From Panorpa germanica (taxonomy: Eukaryota; Arthropoda; Insecta; Mecoptera; Panorpidae): DNA of 64,000 nt. Each line of letters opens with the position of its first letter. Within the stretch, counting starts at the first letter, position 1. The translations under genes were made by a program, and so were the position numbers. Location: positions 1 to 64,000 of the forward strand of contig CAVMBN010000220.1 of NCBI GenBank assembly GCA_963678705.1, given 5' to 3'. The notes under the pieces were generated by a model, which ran no database searches, was not told the origin of the DNA, and was given only the letters and a program-made list of their open reading frames with translations. Shown here one piece after another: positions 1 to 12,679 of the stretch.

Positions 1-1584
1 GTTATGCTATAAGACCGCGTGTACGCGTAAAAAAAAATTCGTTTTTAACACTGGTTTCCAACTGTCAAACTTATGTAAAAACACTTTGTTTAGAATAAAT
101 TAACACAAATTTAAAACAAACTTAAATACTTTTCGTTTGAAAAAGTATTAATATAATTTATTTAATTTTTTTCCATAATTAATTTCTCACTTTTAATCAC
201 TTTTTTTACCTAAAGTAGCAGGAGCCGATCACACACATAGTAGATAGGAACCACTTGTGTTGCAAAGCAATATTAACGTCCTTGTAAACCAATACGTAGG
301 TCTTCCTTTTTGTATTAAGTCTTATCTGTCTTGCCAGAGCTTATGCATATATGCATTCATCTCTTTGGCAATATATTTGGTATCGTCTCTAGACTTTTAT
401 CCTACAGCTGCATTAACTTTAAATCCTCGAAAGTTGTCGCATTATTTTAAAATCATCAAAATTTGATTTTTTCAGTTCTAGCGTAATTTGTACTTGAGTA
501 AGTGCATTAGTGATTTTTAAATCTAAAGGAATTGTCCCCAATATCACTTGCACCACTTCTGTAGATACAGTTCTGCAACAACGCGTCATCGTCAATAACA
601 TAGTTCTTTGCATGAAAGATCTGAAAGATTGATCCTGTAATACCATGTTGAAGCACAATGCACAACTATTAGCAAAAAAGCCCCCTTGTATAGTGTCGGC
701 ATAGTTGCCGAGTTTAAGCTTCATTCCGTCCTTGTGACACGCGCAAGGTGTGTTACAAGTTTATCATTCGTTGTTACTGTATTTGTTTCGTAGCTTTGTA
801 GCTTCAAGAAACTACAGATTTTATATATAGCAGGTCGAGAACGGCTTTCTAGGGTTTCTGTACTATTTGCACCGATAAGGATCACATTATCGTTGGCAAA
901 ACATATGTCTACAAACCTTTCGAGTGAGAAACACAGTTCTCGTCGAATACCATGTTCCAGAGCTCAGGCCCCATTACAGACCGCTGAGGACAACCTTTAG
1001 ATAGCTGCCTTTTCATGGAACGGTATTCGGTTTGTAAAATAATGTTCGACAATGAAAATAGTTCTCCATAGCGCAGTAGACGTACCTATAGGTTTTTGCC
1101 GGTCTAATTCTTTGAAGGTCACTTGGCCACCAGACATCAACAAAGGCACACTGAATTTCTATAAATATCTCATATACATACATGTACTTATGCCTACTTA
1201 CTTACCATTTGTTTGTTACCATTGAATGTTCATGAACGATCAATCACTATTTTTAAGAAAACCGCATATATTGTTCACTTAATCACTTATAACAATTAAT
1301 ACACTCTTATTATTATTTAAAACACGCATTTATATAAACTAATTCTTGTGTTTTAATATTATTTATAGTTAATGTTATTCGACTTACTTGATAGTGGGCG
1401 GCAACCTTTTGTCTTCCGTATATTTGTAGTGTTTATATAAGGTCTTCCTTATATATCTCTACAGATTTCTTGAATTTTAAACCACTTGATGTTTTAGCAC
1501 TAACACTAACCTAATTATTATCACTTTTTTTGTCTATCGCACTTATTAATGTCTTATATCAAACATCAAAGTTACAAATTTGAG
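1..1584. repeat. Satellite unit 1, subtype a1
   Basis: The unit starts at or within a base of the window edge and lacks one T of the usual TTATAAGACC start. It shares CATTATTTTAAAATC and other private variants with unit 10, nine units (14,266 bp) away. In its LINE part the text TCTACAAACC is one base shorter than the TCTACACAACC of other subtypes, a frameshift between RT motifs B and C. Confidence 0.93.
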
Positions 1585-1600
1585 GTTATGTTTATAAGTC

Positions 1601-1612
1601 CGCGTGTACGCG
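1601..1612. other. CpG-rich dyad CGCGT-GT-ACGCG (example, unit 2)
   Basis: A 5-bp inverted repeat with a 2-bp spacer at unit offset 16-27, present in nearly every unit and the most GC-rich spot of an AT-rich flank. Variant copies occur in units 12, 13, 24, 26, 30 and 37. Function unknown. Confidence 0.6.
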
Positions 1613-1927
1613 TAATGAATAATTCGTTTATAACACTGGTTTCCTACTGTCAAACTTTTGTAAAAACACTTTGTTTAAGGTAAATTAACACAAATTTAAA
1701 ACAAACTTAAATACTTTTCGTTTGAAAAAGTATTCATATAATTTATTTAATTTTTTTCCATAATTAATTTCTCACTTTTAATCACTTTTTTCACCTAAAG
1801 TAGCAGGAGCCGATCACACACATAGTAGATAGGAACCACTTGTGTTGCAAAGTAATATTAACGTCCTTGTAAACCAATACGTAAGTCTTCCTTTTTGTAT
1901 TAAGTCCCATCTGTCTTGCCAGAGCTT

Positions 1928-1941
1928 ATGCATATATGCAT
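1928..1941. other. 14-bp perfect palindrome ATGCATATATGCAT (example, unit 2)
   Basis: Present in a1, a2 and A units. C units have ATGCATATATGTAT, and B units lack 8 bp here (ATGCAT only). The loss explains the 1578-bp B unit length. It lies over the C-terminal part of the LINE remnant. Confidence 0.75.
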
Positions 1942-2774
1942 TCATCTCTTTGGCAATATATTTAGTATCGTCTCCAGACTTTTATCCTACAGCCGCATTT
2001 ACTTTAAATCCTCAAAATTTGTCGCATTAATTTTAAATCATCAAAATTTGATTTTTTCAGTTCTAGCGTAATTTGTACTTGAGTAAGTGCATGAGTGATT
2101 TTTAAATCTAAAGGAATTGTCCCCAATATCACTTGCACCACTTCTGTAGATACAGTTCTGCAACAACGCGTCATCGTCAATAACATAGTTCTTTGCATGG
2201 AAGATCTGGAAGATTGTTTCTGTAATACCATGCCGAAGCACAATACACAACTATTAGCATAAATGCCCTCTTGTATAGTGTCAACATAGTTGCCGAGATT
2301 AAGCTTCATTCCGTCCTTGTGACACGCGCAAGGTGTGTTACAAGTTTATCATTCGTTGTTACTGCATTTGTTTCGTAGCTTTGTAGCTTCAAGAAACTAC
2401 AGATTTTATATATAGCAGGTCGAGAACGGTTTTCTAGGGTTTCTGTACTATTTGCACCGATAAGGATCACATTATTGTTGGCAAAACATATGTCTACACA
2501 ACCTTTCGAGTGAGAAACACAGTTCTCGTCGAATACCATGTTCCAGAGCTCAGGCCCCATTACAGATCGCTGAGGACAACCTTTAGATAGTTGCCTTTTC
2601 ATAGAACGGTAATCGGTTTGTAAAATAATGTTCGACAATGAAAATAGTTCTCCATAGCGCAGTAGACGTACCTATAGGTTTTTGCCGGTCTAATTCTTTG
2701 AAGGTCACTTGGCCACCGGACATCAACAAAGGCACACTAAATTTCTATAAATATCTCATATACATACATGTACT

Positions 2775-3427
2775 TATGCCTATTTACTTACCATTTGTTT
2801 GTTACCATTGAATGTTCATGAACGATCAATCACTATGTTCAAGAAAACCGCATATATTGTTCACTTAATCACTTATAACAATTAATACACTCTCATTATT
2901 ATTTAAAACACGCATTTATATAAACTAATTCTTGTGTTTAAATATTATTTATAGTTAATGTTATTCGACTCACTTGATAGTGGGCGGCAACCTTTTGTCT
3001 TCCGTATATTTGTAGTGTTTATATGGGGTCTTCCTTATATATCTCTACAGATTTCTTGAATTTTAAACCACTTGATGTTTTAGCACTAACACTAACCTAA
3101 TTTTATCACTTTTTTTGTCTATCGCACTTATTATTGTCTTATATCAAACATCAAAGTTACAAGTTTGAGGTTATGCTTATAAGACCGCGTGTACGCGTAA
3201 TGAAAAATTCGTTTTTAACACTGGTTTCCAACTGTCAAACTTATGTAAAAACACTTTGTTTAGAATAAATTAACACAAATTTAAAACAAACTTGAATACT
3301 TTTCGTTTGAAAAAGTATTAATATAATTTATTTAATTTTTTTCCATAATTAGTTTCTCACTTTTAATCACTTTTTTCACCTAAAGTAGCAGGAGCCGATC
3401 ACACACATAGTAGATAGGAACCACTTG
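2775..3427. other. Non-LINE part of the satellite unit (example between units 2 and 3)
   Basis: About 650 bp per unit, AT-rich, with T-runs and no coding sense in any frame. Marks in it: the GTTCATGAAC dyad (2814-2823), the CACTAACACTAACCTAA run (3084-3100) and the CpG dyad of the next unit (3186-3197). I do not recognise its origin. It could be LINE untranslated sequence or an older unrelated repeat. Confidence 0.6.
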
Positions 3428-4754
3428 TGTTGCAAAGCAATATTAACGTCCTTGTAAACCAATACGTAGGTCTTCCTTTTTGTATTAAGTCCCATCTGTC
3501 TTGCCAGAGCTTATGCATATATGCATTCATCTCTTTGGCAATATATTTGGTATCGTCTCTAGACTTTTATCCTACAGCTGCATTAACTTTAAATCCTCGA
3601 AAGTTGTCGCATTAATTTAAAATCATCAAAATTTGATTTTTTCAGTTCTAGCGTAATTTGTACTTGAGTAAGTGCATTAGTGATTTTTAAATCTAAAGGA
3701 ATTGTCCCCAATATCACTTGCACCACTTCTGTAGATACAGTTCTGCAACAACGCGTCATCGTCAATAACATAGTTCTTTGCATGAAAGATCTGGAAGATT
3801 GATCCTGTAATACCATGTTGAAGCACAATGCACAACTATTAGCAAAAATGCCCCCTTGTATAGTGTCGGCATAGTTGCCGAGTTTAAGCTTCATTCCGTC
3901 CTTGTGACACGCGCAAGGTGTGTTACAAGTTTATCATTCGTTGTTACTGTATTTGTTTCGTAGGTTTGTAGCTTCAAGAAACTACAGATTTTATATATAG
4001 CAGGTCGAGAACGGCTTTCTAGGGTTTCTGTACTATTTGCACCGATAAGGATCACATTATCGTTGGCAAAACATATGTCTACAAACCTTTCGAGTGAGAA
4101 ACACAGTTCTCGTCGAATACCATGTTCCAGAGCTCAGGCCCCATTACAGACCGCTGAGGACAACCTTTAGATAGCTGCCTTTTCATGGAACGGTATTCGG
4201 TTTGTAAAATAATGTTCGACAATGAAAATAGTTCTCCATAGCGCAGTAGACGTACCTATAGGTTTTTGCCGGTCTAATTCTTTGAAGGTCACTTGGCCAC
4301 CAGACATCAACAAAGGCACACTGAATTTCTATAAATATCTCATATACATACATGTACTTATGCCTACTTACTTACCATTTGTTTGTTACCATTGAATGTT
4401 CATGAACGATCAATCACTATTTCTAAGAAAACCGCATATATTGTTCACTTAATCACTTATAACAATTAATACACTCTTATTATTATTTAAAACACGCATT
4501 TCTATAAACTAATTCTTGTGTTTTAATATTATTTATAGTTAATGTTATTCGACTTACTTGATAGTGGGCGGCAACCTTTTGTCTTCCGTATATTTGTAGT
4601 GTTTATATAAGGTCTTCCTTATATATCTCTACAGATTTCTTGAATTTTAAACCACTTGATGTTTTAGCACTAACACTAACCTAATTATTATCACTTTTTT
4701 TGTCTATCGCACTTATTAATGTCTTATATCAAACATCAAAGTTACAAATTTGAG
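3170..4754. repeat. Satellite unit 3, subtype a1
   Basis: Twin of units 1 and 5. With units 1, 2 and 4 it forms an a1-a2-a1-a2 pattern, a ~3.17-kb dimeric higher-order repeat. Confidence 0.93.
3428..4358 (-). pseudogene. LINE remnant in a1-type unit 3
   Basis: Same LINE piece as in unit 26. It carries a single-base loss at TCTACAAACC (near 4079-4088), which breaks the frame between motifs B and C. The post-RT frame (3589-3894) is open and reads CALCFNMVLQDQ, an a1-specific version. The same loss is in units 1, 5 and 10. Confidence 0.82.
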
Positions 4755-6340
4755 GTTATGTTTATAAGTCCGCGTGTACGCGTAATGAATAATTCGTTTA
4801 TAACACTGGTTTCCTACTGTCAAACTTTTGTAAAAACACTTTGTTTAAGGTAAATTAACACAAATTTAAAACAAACTTAAATACTTTTCGTTTGAAAAAG
4901 TATTCATATAATTTATTTAATTTTTTTCCATAATTAATTTCTCACTTTTAATCACTTTTTTCACCTAAAGTAGCAGGAGCCGATCACACACATAGTAGAT
5001 AGGAACCACTTGTGTTGCAAAGTAATATTAACGTCCTTGTAAACCAATACGTAAGTCTTCCTTTTTGTATTAAGTCCCATCTGTCTTGCCAGAGCTTATG
5101 CATATATGCATTCATCTCTTTGGCAATATATTTAGTATCGTCTCCAGACTTTTATCCTAGAGCCGCATTTACTTTAAATCCTCAAAATTTGTCGCATTAA
5201 TTTTAAATCATCAAAATTTGATTTTTTCAGTTCTAGCGTAATTTGTACTTGAGTAAGTGCATGAGTGATTTTTAAATCTAAAGGAATTGTCCCCAATATC
5301 ACTTGCACCACTTCTGTAGATACAGTTCTGCAACAACGCGTCATCGTCAATAACATAGTTCTTTGCATGGAAGATCTGGAAGATTGTTTCTGTAATACCA
5401 TGCCGAAGCACAATACACAACTATTAGCATAAATGCCCTCTTGTATAGTGTCAACATAGTTGCCGAGATTAAGCTTCATTCCGTCCTTGTGACACGCGCA
5501 AGGTGTGTTACAAGTTTATCATTCGTTGTTACTGCATTTGTTTCGTAGCTTTGTAGCTTCAAGAAACTACAGATTTTATATATAGCAGGTCGAGAACGGT
5601 TTTCTAGGGTTTCTGTACTATTTGCACCGATAAGGATCACATTATTGTTGGCAAAACATATGTCTACACAACCTTTCGAGTGAGAAACACAGTTCTCGTC
5701 GAATACCATGTTCCAGAGCTCAGGCCCCATTACAGATCGCTGAGGACAACCTTTAGATAGTTGCCTTTTCATAGAACGGTAATCGGTTTGTAAAATAATG
5801 TTCGACAATGAAAATAGTTCTCCATAGCGCAGTAGACGTACCTATAGGTTTTTGCCGGTCTAATTCTTTGAAGGTCACTTGGCCACCGGACATCAACAAA
5901 GGCACACTGAATTTCTATAAATATCTCATATACATACATGTACTTATGCCTATTTACTTACCATTTGTTTGTTACCATTGAATGTTCATGAACGATCAAT
6001 CACTATGTTCAAGAAAACCGCATATATTGTTCACTTAATCACTTATAACAATTAATACACTCTCATTATTATTTAAAACACGCATTTATATAAACTAATT
6101 CTTGTGTTTAAATATTATTTATAGTTAATGTTATTCGACTCACTTGATAGTGGGCGGCAACCTTTTGTCTTCCGTATATTTGTAGTGTTTATATGGGGTC
6201 TTCCTTATATATCTCTACAGATTTCTTGAATTTTAAACCACTTGATGTTTTAGCACTAACACTAACCTAATTATTATCACTTTTTTTGTCTATCGCACTT
6301 ATTATTGTCTTATATCAAACATCAAAGTTACAAGTTTGAG
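4755..6340. repeat. Satellite unit 4, subtype a2
   Basis: Twin of unit 2; I see only a few single-base differences. It closes the second a1-a2 dimer. Confidence 0.93.
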
Positions 6341-7925
6341 GTTATGCTTATAAGACCGCGTGTACGCGTAATGAAAAATTCGTTTTTAACACTGGTTTCC
6401 AACTGTCAAACTTATGTAAAAACACTTTGTTTAGAATAAATTAACACAAATTTAAAACAAACTTGAATACTTTTCGTTTGAAAAAGTATTAATATAATTT
6501 ATTTAATTTTTTTCCATAATTAATTTCTCACTTTTAATCACTTTTTTCACCTAAAGTAGCAGGAGCCGATCACACACATAGTAGATAGGAACCACTTGTG
6601 TTGCAAAGCAATATTAACGTCCTTGTAAACCAATACGTAGGTCTTCCTTTTTGTATTAAGTCCCATCTGTCTTGCCAGAGCTTATGCATATATGCATTCA
6701 TCTCTTTGGCAATATATTTGGTATCGTCTCTAGACTTTTATCCTACAGCTGCATTAACTTTAAATCCTCGAAAGTTGTCGCATTAATTTAAAATCATCAA
6801 AATTTGATTTTTTCAGTTCTAGCGTAATTTGTACTTGAGTAAGTGCATTAGTGATTTTTAAATCTAAAGGAATTGTCCCCAATATCACTTGCACCACTTC
6901 TGTAGATACAGTTCTGCAACAACGCGTCATCGTCAATAACATAGTTCTTTGCATGAAAGATCTGGAAGATTGATCCTGTAATACCATGTTGAAGCACAAT
7001 GCACAACTATTAGCAAAAATGCCCCCTTGTATAGTGTCGGCATAGTTGCCGAGTTTAAGCTTCATTCCGTCCTTGTGACACGCGCAAGGTGTGTTACAAG
7101 TTTATCATTCGTTGTTACTGTATTTGTTTCGTAGCTTTGTAGCTTCAAGAAACTACAGATTTTATATATAGCAGGTCGAGAACGGCTTTCTAGGGTTTCT
7201 GTACTATTTGCACCGATAAGGATCACATTATCGTTGGCAAAACATATGTCTACAAACCTTTCGAGTGAGAAACACAGTTCTCGTCGAATACCATGTTCCA
7301 GAGCTCAGGCCCCATTACAGATCGCTGAGGACAACCTTTAGATAGCTGCCTTTTCATGGAACGGTATTCGGTTTGTAAAATAATGTTCGACAATGAAAAT
7401 AGTTCTCCATAGCGCAGTAGACGTACCTATAGGTTTTTGCCGGTCTAATTCTTTGAAGGTCACTTGGCCACCGGACATCAACAAAGGCACACTGAATTTC
7501 TATAAATATCTCATATACATACTTGTACTTATGCCTACTTACTTACCATTTGTTTGTTACCATTAAATGTTCATGAACGATCAATCACTATTTCCAAGAA
7601 AACCGCATATATTGTTCACTTAATCACTTATAACAATTAATACACTCTCATTATTATTTAAAACACGCATTTATATAAACTAATTCTTGTGTTTTAATAT
7701 TATTTATAGTTAATGTTATTCGACTTACTTGATAGTGGGCGGCAACCTTTTGTCTTCCGTATATTTGTAGTGTTTATATGAGGTCTTCCTTATATATCTC
7801 TACAGATTTCTTGAATTTTAAACCACTTGATGTTTTAGCACTAACACTAACCTAATTATTATCACTTTTTTTGTCTATCGCACTTATTATTGTCTTATAT
7901 CAAACATCAAAGTTACAAATTTGAG
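6341..7925. repeat. Satellite unit 5, subtype a1
   Basis: The left two thirds match units 1 and 3. The right third carries ACTTGTACTTATGCC and CTCTCATTATT, variants that also occur in subtype A, so it may be mosaic. Confidence 0.92.
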
Positions 7926-9507
7926 GTTATGCTTATAAGACCGCGTGTACGCGTAATGAAAAATTCGTTTTTAACACTGGTTTCCAACTGTCAAACTTAT
8001 GTAAAAACACTTTGTTTAGAATAAATTAACACAAATTTAAAACAAACTTGAATACTTTTCGTTTGAAAAAGTATTAATATAATTTATTTAATTTTTTTCC
8101 ATAATTAATTTCTCACTTTTAATCACTTTTTTCACCTAAAGTAGCAGGAGCCGATCACACACATAGTAGATAGGAACCACTTGTGTTGCAAAGCAATATT
8201 AACGTCCTTGTAAACCAATACGTAGGTCTTCCTTTTTGTATTAAGTCCCATCTGTTTTGCCAGAGCTTATGCATATATGCATTCATCTCTTTGGCAATAT
8301 ATTTGGTATCGTCTCTAGACTTTTATCCTACAGCTGCATTAACTTTAAATCCTCGAAAGTTGTCGCATTAATTTAAAATCATCAAAATTTGATTTTTTCA
8401 GTTCTAGCGTAATTTGTACTTGAGTAAGTGCATTAGTGATTTTTAAATCTAAAGGAATTGTCCCCAATATCACTTGCACTACTTCTGTAGATACAGTTCT
8501 GCAACAACGCGTCATCGTCAATAACATAGTTCTTTGCATGAAAGATCAGGAAGATTGATCCTGTAATACCATGCCGAAGCACAATACACAACTATTAGCA
8601 TAAATGCCTACTTGTATAGTGTCGGCATAGTTGCCGAGTTTAAGCTTCATTCCGTCCTTGTGACACGCGCCAGGTGTGTTACAAGTTTATCATTCGTTGT
8701 TACTGTATTTGTTTCGTAGCTTTGTAGCTTCAAGAAACTACAGATTTTATATATAGCAGGTCGAGAACGGCTTTCTAGGGTTTCTGTACTATTTGCACCG
8801 ATAAGGATCACAATATCGTTGGCAAAACATATGTCTACACAACCTTTCGAGTGAGAAACACAGTTCTCGTCGAATACCATGTTTCAGAGCTCAGGCCCCA
8901 TTACAGATCGCTGAGGACAACGTTTAGATAGTTGCCTTTTCATGGAACGGTAATCGGTTTGTAAAATAATGTTCGACAATGAAAATAGTTCTCCATAGCG
9001 CAGTAGACGTACCTATAGGTTTTTGCCGGTCTAATTCTTTGAAGGTCACTTGGCCACCGGACATCAACAAAGGCACACCGAATTTCTATAAATATCTCAT
9101 ATACATACTTGTACTTATGCCTACTTAGCATTTGTTTGTTACTATTGAATGTTCATGAACGATCAATCACTCTTTCTAAGAAAACCGCATATATTGTTCA
9201 CTTAATCACTTATAACAATTAATACACTCTCATTATTATTTAAAACACGCATTTATATAAACTAATTCTTGTGTTTTAATATTATTTATAGTTAATGTTA
9301 TTCGACTTACTTGATAGTGGGCGGCAACCTTTTGTCTTCCGTATATTTGTAGTGTTTATATGAGGTCTTCCTTATATATCTCTACAGATTTCTTGAATTT
9401 TAAACTACTTGATGTTTTAGCACTAACACTAACCTAATTATTATCACTTTTTTTGTCTATCGCACTTATTAATGTCTTATATTAAACATCAAAGTTACAA
9501 ATTTGAG
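7926..9507. repeat. Satellite unit 6, a1/A chimera (1582 bp)
   Basis: The left part is a1. From about 8540 it carries the TCTACACAACC form and other A-type bases. It is four bases short around 9126 (CTACTTAGCATT in place of CTACTTACTTACCATT). The RT motif B Trp codon is a stop here, as in subtype B. Confidence 0.92.
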
Positions 9508-11093
9508 GTTATGTTTAAAAGACCGCGTGTACGCGTAATGAAAAATTCGTTTTTAACACTGGTTTCCAACTGTCAAACTTTTGTAAAAACACTTTGTTTA
9601 GGGTAAATTAAAACAAATTTAAAACAAACTTAAATAGTTTTCGTTTGAAAAAGTATTCATATAATTTATTTAATTTTTTTCCATAATTAATTTCTCACTT
9701 TTAATCACTTTTTTCACCTAAAGTAGCAGGAGCCGATCACACACATAGTAGATAGGAACCACTTGTGTTGCAAAGCAATATTAACGTCCTTGTAAACCAA
9801 TACGTAGGTCTTCCTTTTTGTATTAAGTCCCATCTGTCTTGCCAGAGCTTATGCATATATGCATTCATCTCTTTGGCAATATATTTGGTATCGTCTCCAG
9901 ACTTTTATCCTACTGCCGCATTAACTTTAAATCCTCGAAATTTGTCGCATTAATTTTAAATCATCAAAATTTGATTTTTTCAGTTCTAGCGTAATTTGTA
10001 CTTGAGTAAGTGCATGAGTGATTTTTAAATCTAAAGGAATTGTCCCCAATATCACTTGCACCACTTCTGTAGATACAGTTCTGCAACAACGCGTCATGGT
10101 CAATAACATAGTTCTTTGCATGGAAGATCTGGAAGATTGATCCTGTAATTATATGCCGAAGCACAATACACAACTATTAGCATAAATGCCCCCTTGTATA
10201 GTGTCGGCATAGTTGCCGAGTTTAAGCTTTATTCCGTCCTTGTGACACGCGCAAGGTGTGTTACAAGTTTATCATTCGTTCTTACTGTATTTGTTTCGTA
10301 GCTTTGTAGCTTTAAGAAACAACAGATTTTATATATAGCAGGTCAAGAACGGCTTTCTAGGGTTTCTGTACTATTTGCACCGATAAGGATCACATTATCG
10401 TTGGCAAAACATATGTCTACACAACCTTTCGAGTGAGAAACACAGTTCTCGTCGAATAGCATGTTCCAGAGCTCAGGCCCCATTACAGATCGCTAAGGAC
10501 AACCTTTAGATAGTTGCCTTTTCATGGAACGGTAATCGGTTTGTAAAATAATGTTCGACAATGAAAATAGTTGTCCATAGCGCAGTAGACGTACCTATAG
10601 GTTTTTGCCGGTCTAATTCTTTGAAGGTCACTTGGACACCGGACATCAACAAAGGCACACTGAATTTCTATAAATATCTCATATACATACATGTACTTAT
10701 GCCTACTTACTTACCATTTGTTTGTTACCATTGAATGTTCATGAACGATCAATCACTATTTCCAAGAAAACCGCATATATTGTTCACTTAATCACTTATA
10801 ACAATTAATACACTCTCATTATTATTTAAAACACGCATTTATATAAACTAATTCTTGTGTTTTAATATTATTTATAGTTAATGTTATTCGACTTGTTTGA
10901 TAGTGGGCGGCAACCTTTTGTCTTCCGTATATTTGTAGTGTTTATATGAGGTCTTCCTTATATATCTCTACAGATTTCTTGAATTTTAAACCACTTGATG
11001 TTTTAGCACTAACACTAACCTAATTATTATCACTTTTTTTGTCTATCGCACTTATTATTGTCTTATATTAAACATCAAAGTTACAAATTTGAG
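9508..11093. repeat. Satellite unit 7, divergent A-like unit
   Basis: Private variants include TACTGCCGCATT and TGTAATTATATGCC. It carries CGCTAAGGA, which gives a stop in LINE motif B, as in subtype C. Confidence 0.92.
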
Positions 11094-12679
11094 GTTATGC
11101 TTATAAGACCGCGTGTACGCGTAATGAAAAATTCGTTTTTAACACTGGTTTCCAACTGTCAAACTTATGTAAAAACACTTTGTTTAGAATAAATTAACAC
11201 AAATTTAAAACAAACTTGAATACTTTTCGTTTGAAAAAGTATTAATATAATTTATTTAATTTTTTTCCATAATTAATTTCTCACTTTTAATCACTTTTTT
11301 CACCTAAAGTAGCAGGAGCCGATCACACACATAGTAGATAGGAACCACTTGTGTTGCAAAGCAATATTAACGTCCTTGTAAACCAATACGTAGGTCTTCC
11401 TTTTTGTATTAAGTCCCATCTGTCTTGCCAGAGCTTATGCATATATGCATTCATCTCTTTGGCAATATATTTGGTATCGTCTCTAGACTTTTATCCTACA
11501 GCTGCATTAACTTTAAATCCTCGAAAGTTGTCGCATTAATTTAAAATCATCAAAATTTGATTTTTTCAGTTCTAGCGTAATTTGTACTTGAGTAAGTGCA
11601 TTAGTGATTTTTAAATCTAAAGGAATTGTCCCCAATATCACTTGCACCACTTCTGTAGATACAGTTCTGCAACAACGCGTCATCGTCAATAACATAGTTC
11701 TTTGCATGAAAGATCAGGAAGATTGATCCTGTAATACCATGCCAAAGCACAATACACAACTATTAGCATAAATGCCTACTTGTATAGTGTCGGCATAGTT
11801 GCCGAGTTTAAGCTTCATTCCGTCCTTGTGACACGCGCCAGGTGTGTTACAAGTTTATCATTCGTTGTTACTGTATTTGTTTCGTAGCTTTGTAGCTTCA
11901 AGAAACTACAGATTTTATATATAGCAGGTCGAGAACGGCTTTCTAGGGTTTCTGTACTATTTGCACTGATAAGGATCACATTATCGTTGGCAAAACATAT
12001 GTCTACACAACCTTTCGAGTGAGAAACACAGTTCTCGTCGAATACCATGTTCCAGAGCTCAGGCCCCATTACAGATCGCTGAGGACAACCTTTAGATAGT
12101 TGCCTTTTCATGGAACGGTAATCGGTTTGTAAAATAATGTTCGACAATGAAAATAGTTCTCCATAGCGCAGTAGACGTACCTATAGGTTTTTGCCGGTCT
12201 AATTCTTTAAAGGTCACTTGGCCACCGGACATCAACAAAGGCACACTGAATTTCTATAAATATCTCATATACATACATGTACTTATGCCTACTTACTTAC
12301 TATTTGTTTGTTACCATTGAATGTTCATGAACGATCAATCACTATTTCCAAGAAAACCGCATATATTGTTCACTTAATCACTTATAACAATTAATACACT
12401 CTCATTATTATTTAAAACACGCATTTATATAAACTAATTTTTGTGTTTTAATATTATTTATAGTTAATGTTATTCGACTTACTTGATAGTGGGCGGCAAC
12501 CTTTTGTCTTCCGTATATTTGTAGTGTTTAAATGAGGTCTTCCTTATATATCTCTACAGATTTCTTGAATTTTAAACCACTTGATGTTTTAGCACTAACA
12601 CTAACCTAATTATTATCACTTTTTTTGTCTATCGCACTTAATAATGTCTTATATCAAACATCAAAGTTACAAATTTAAG
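11094..12679. repeat. Satellite unit 8, a1/A chimera
   Basis: The left end is a1 and the right is A-type. GCACTGATAAGG (near 11964) is shared with units 31 and 35, the copia-bearing units. A 110-codon LINE frame survives at 11815-12147. Confidence 0.92.

Larger units (their letters stand above)
1585..3169. repeat. Satellite unit 2, subtype a2
   Basis: Almost identical to unit 4, 3170 bp downstream. Shared private variants include TAATGAATAATTCG near the start, ACGTAAGTCTTCC and a TTGTTTCTGTAATACC block. A 110-codon minus-strand frame (2306-2638) keeps RT motifs B and C. Confidence 0.93.

Noticed and set aside
257-466. Recurrent plus-strand frame (62-73 codons, GTG TTG CAA start) as a small gene
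   Set aside because: It lies antisense to the LINE C-terminal part, depends on a non-ATG start, varies in end between subtypes and resembles no protein I know.
2041-2250. Recurrent 69-codon minus-strand frame MCIVLRHG...
   Set aside because: It overlaps the post-RT LINE frame in another register; that register carries the RTVSTE/PLDL motifs, so this one is a shadow.
3084-3100. Interstitial telomere repeat tract
   Set aside because: Only one CCTAA word per unit; no (TTAGG)n or (CCTAA)n run anywhere in the window.
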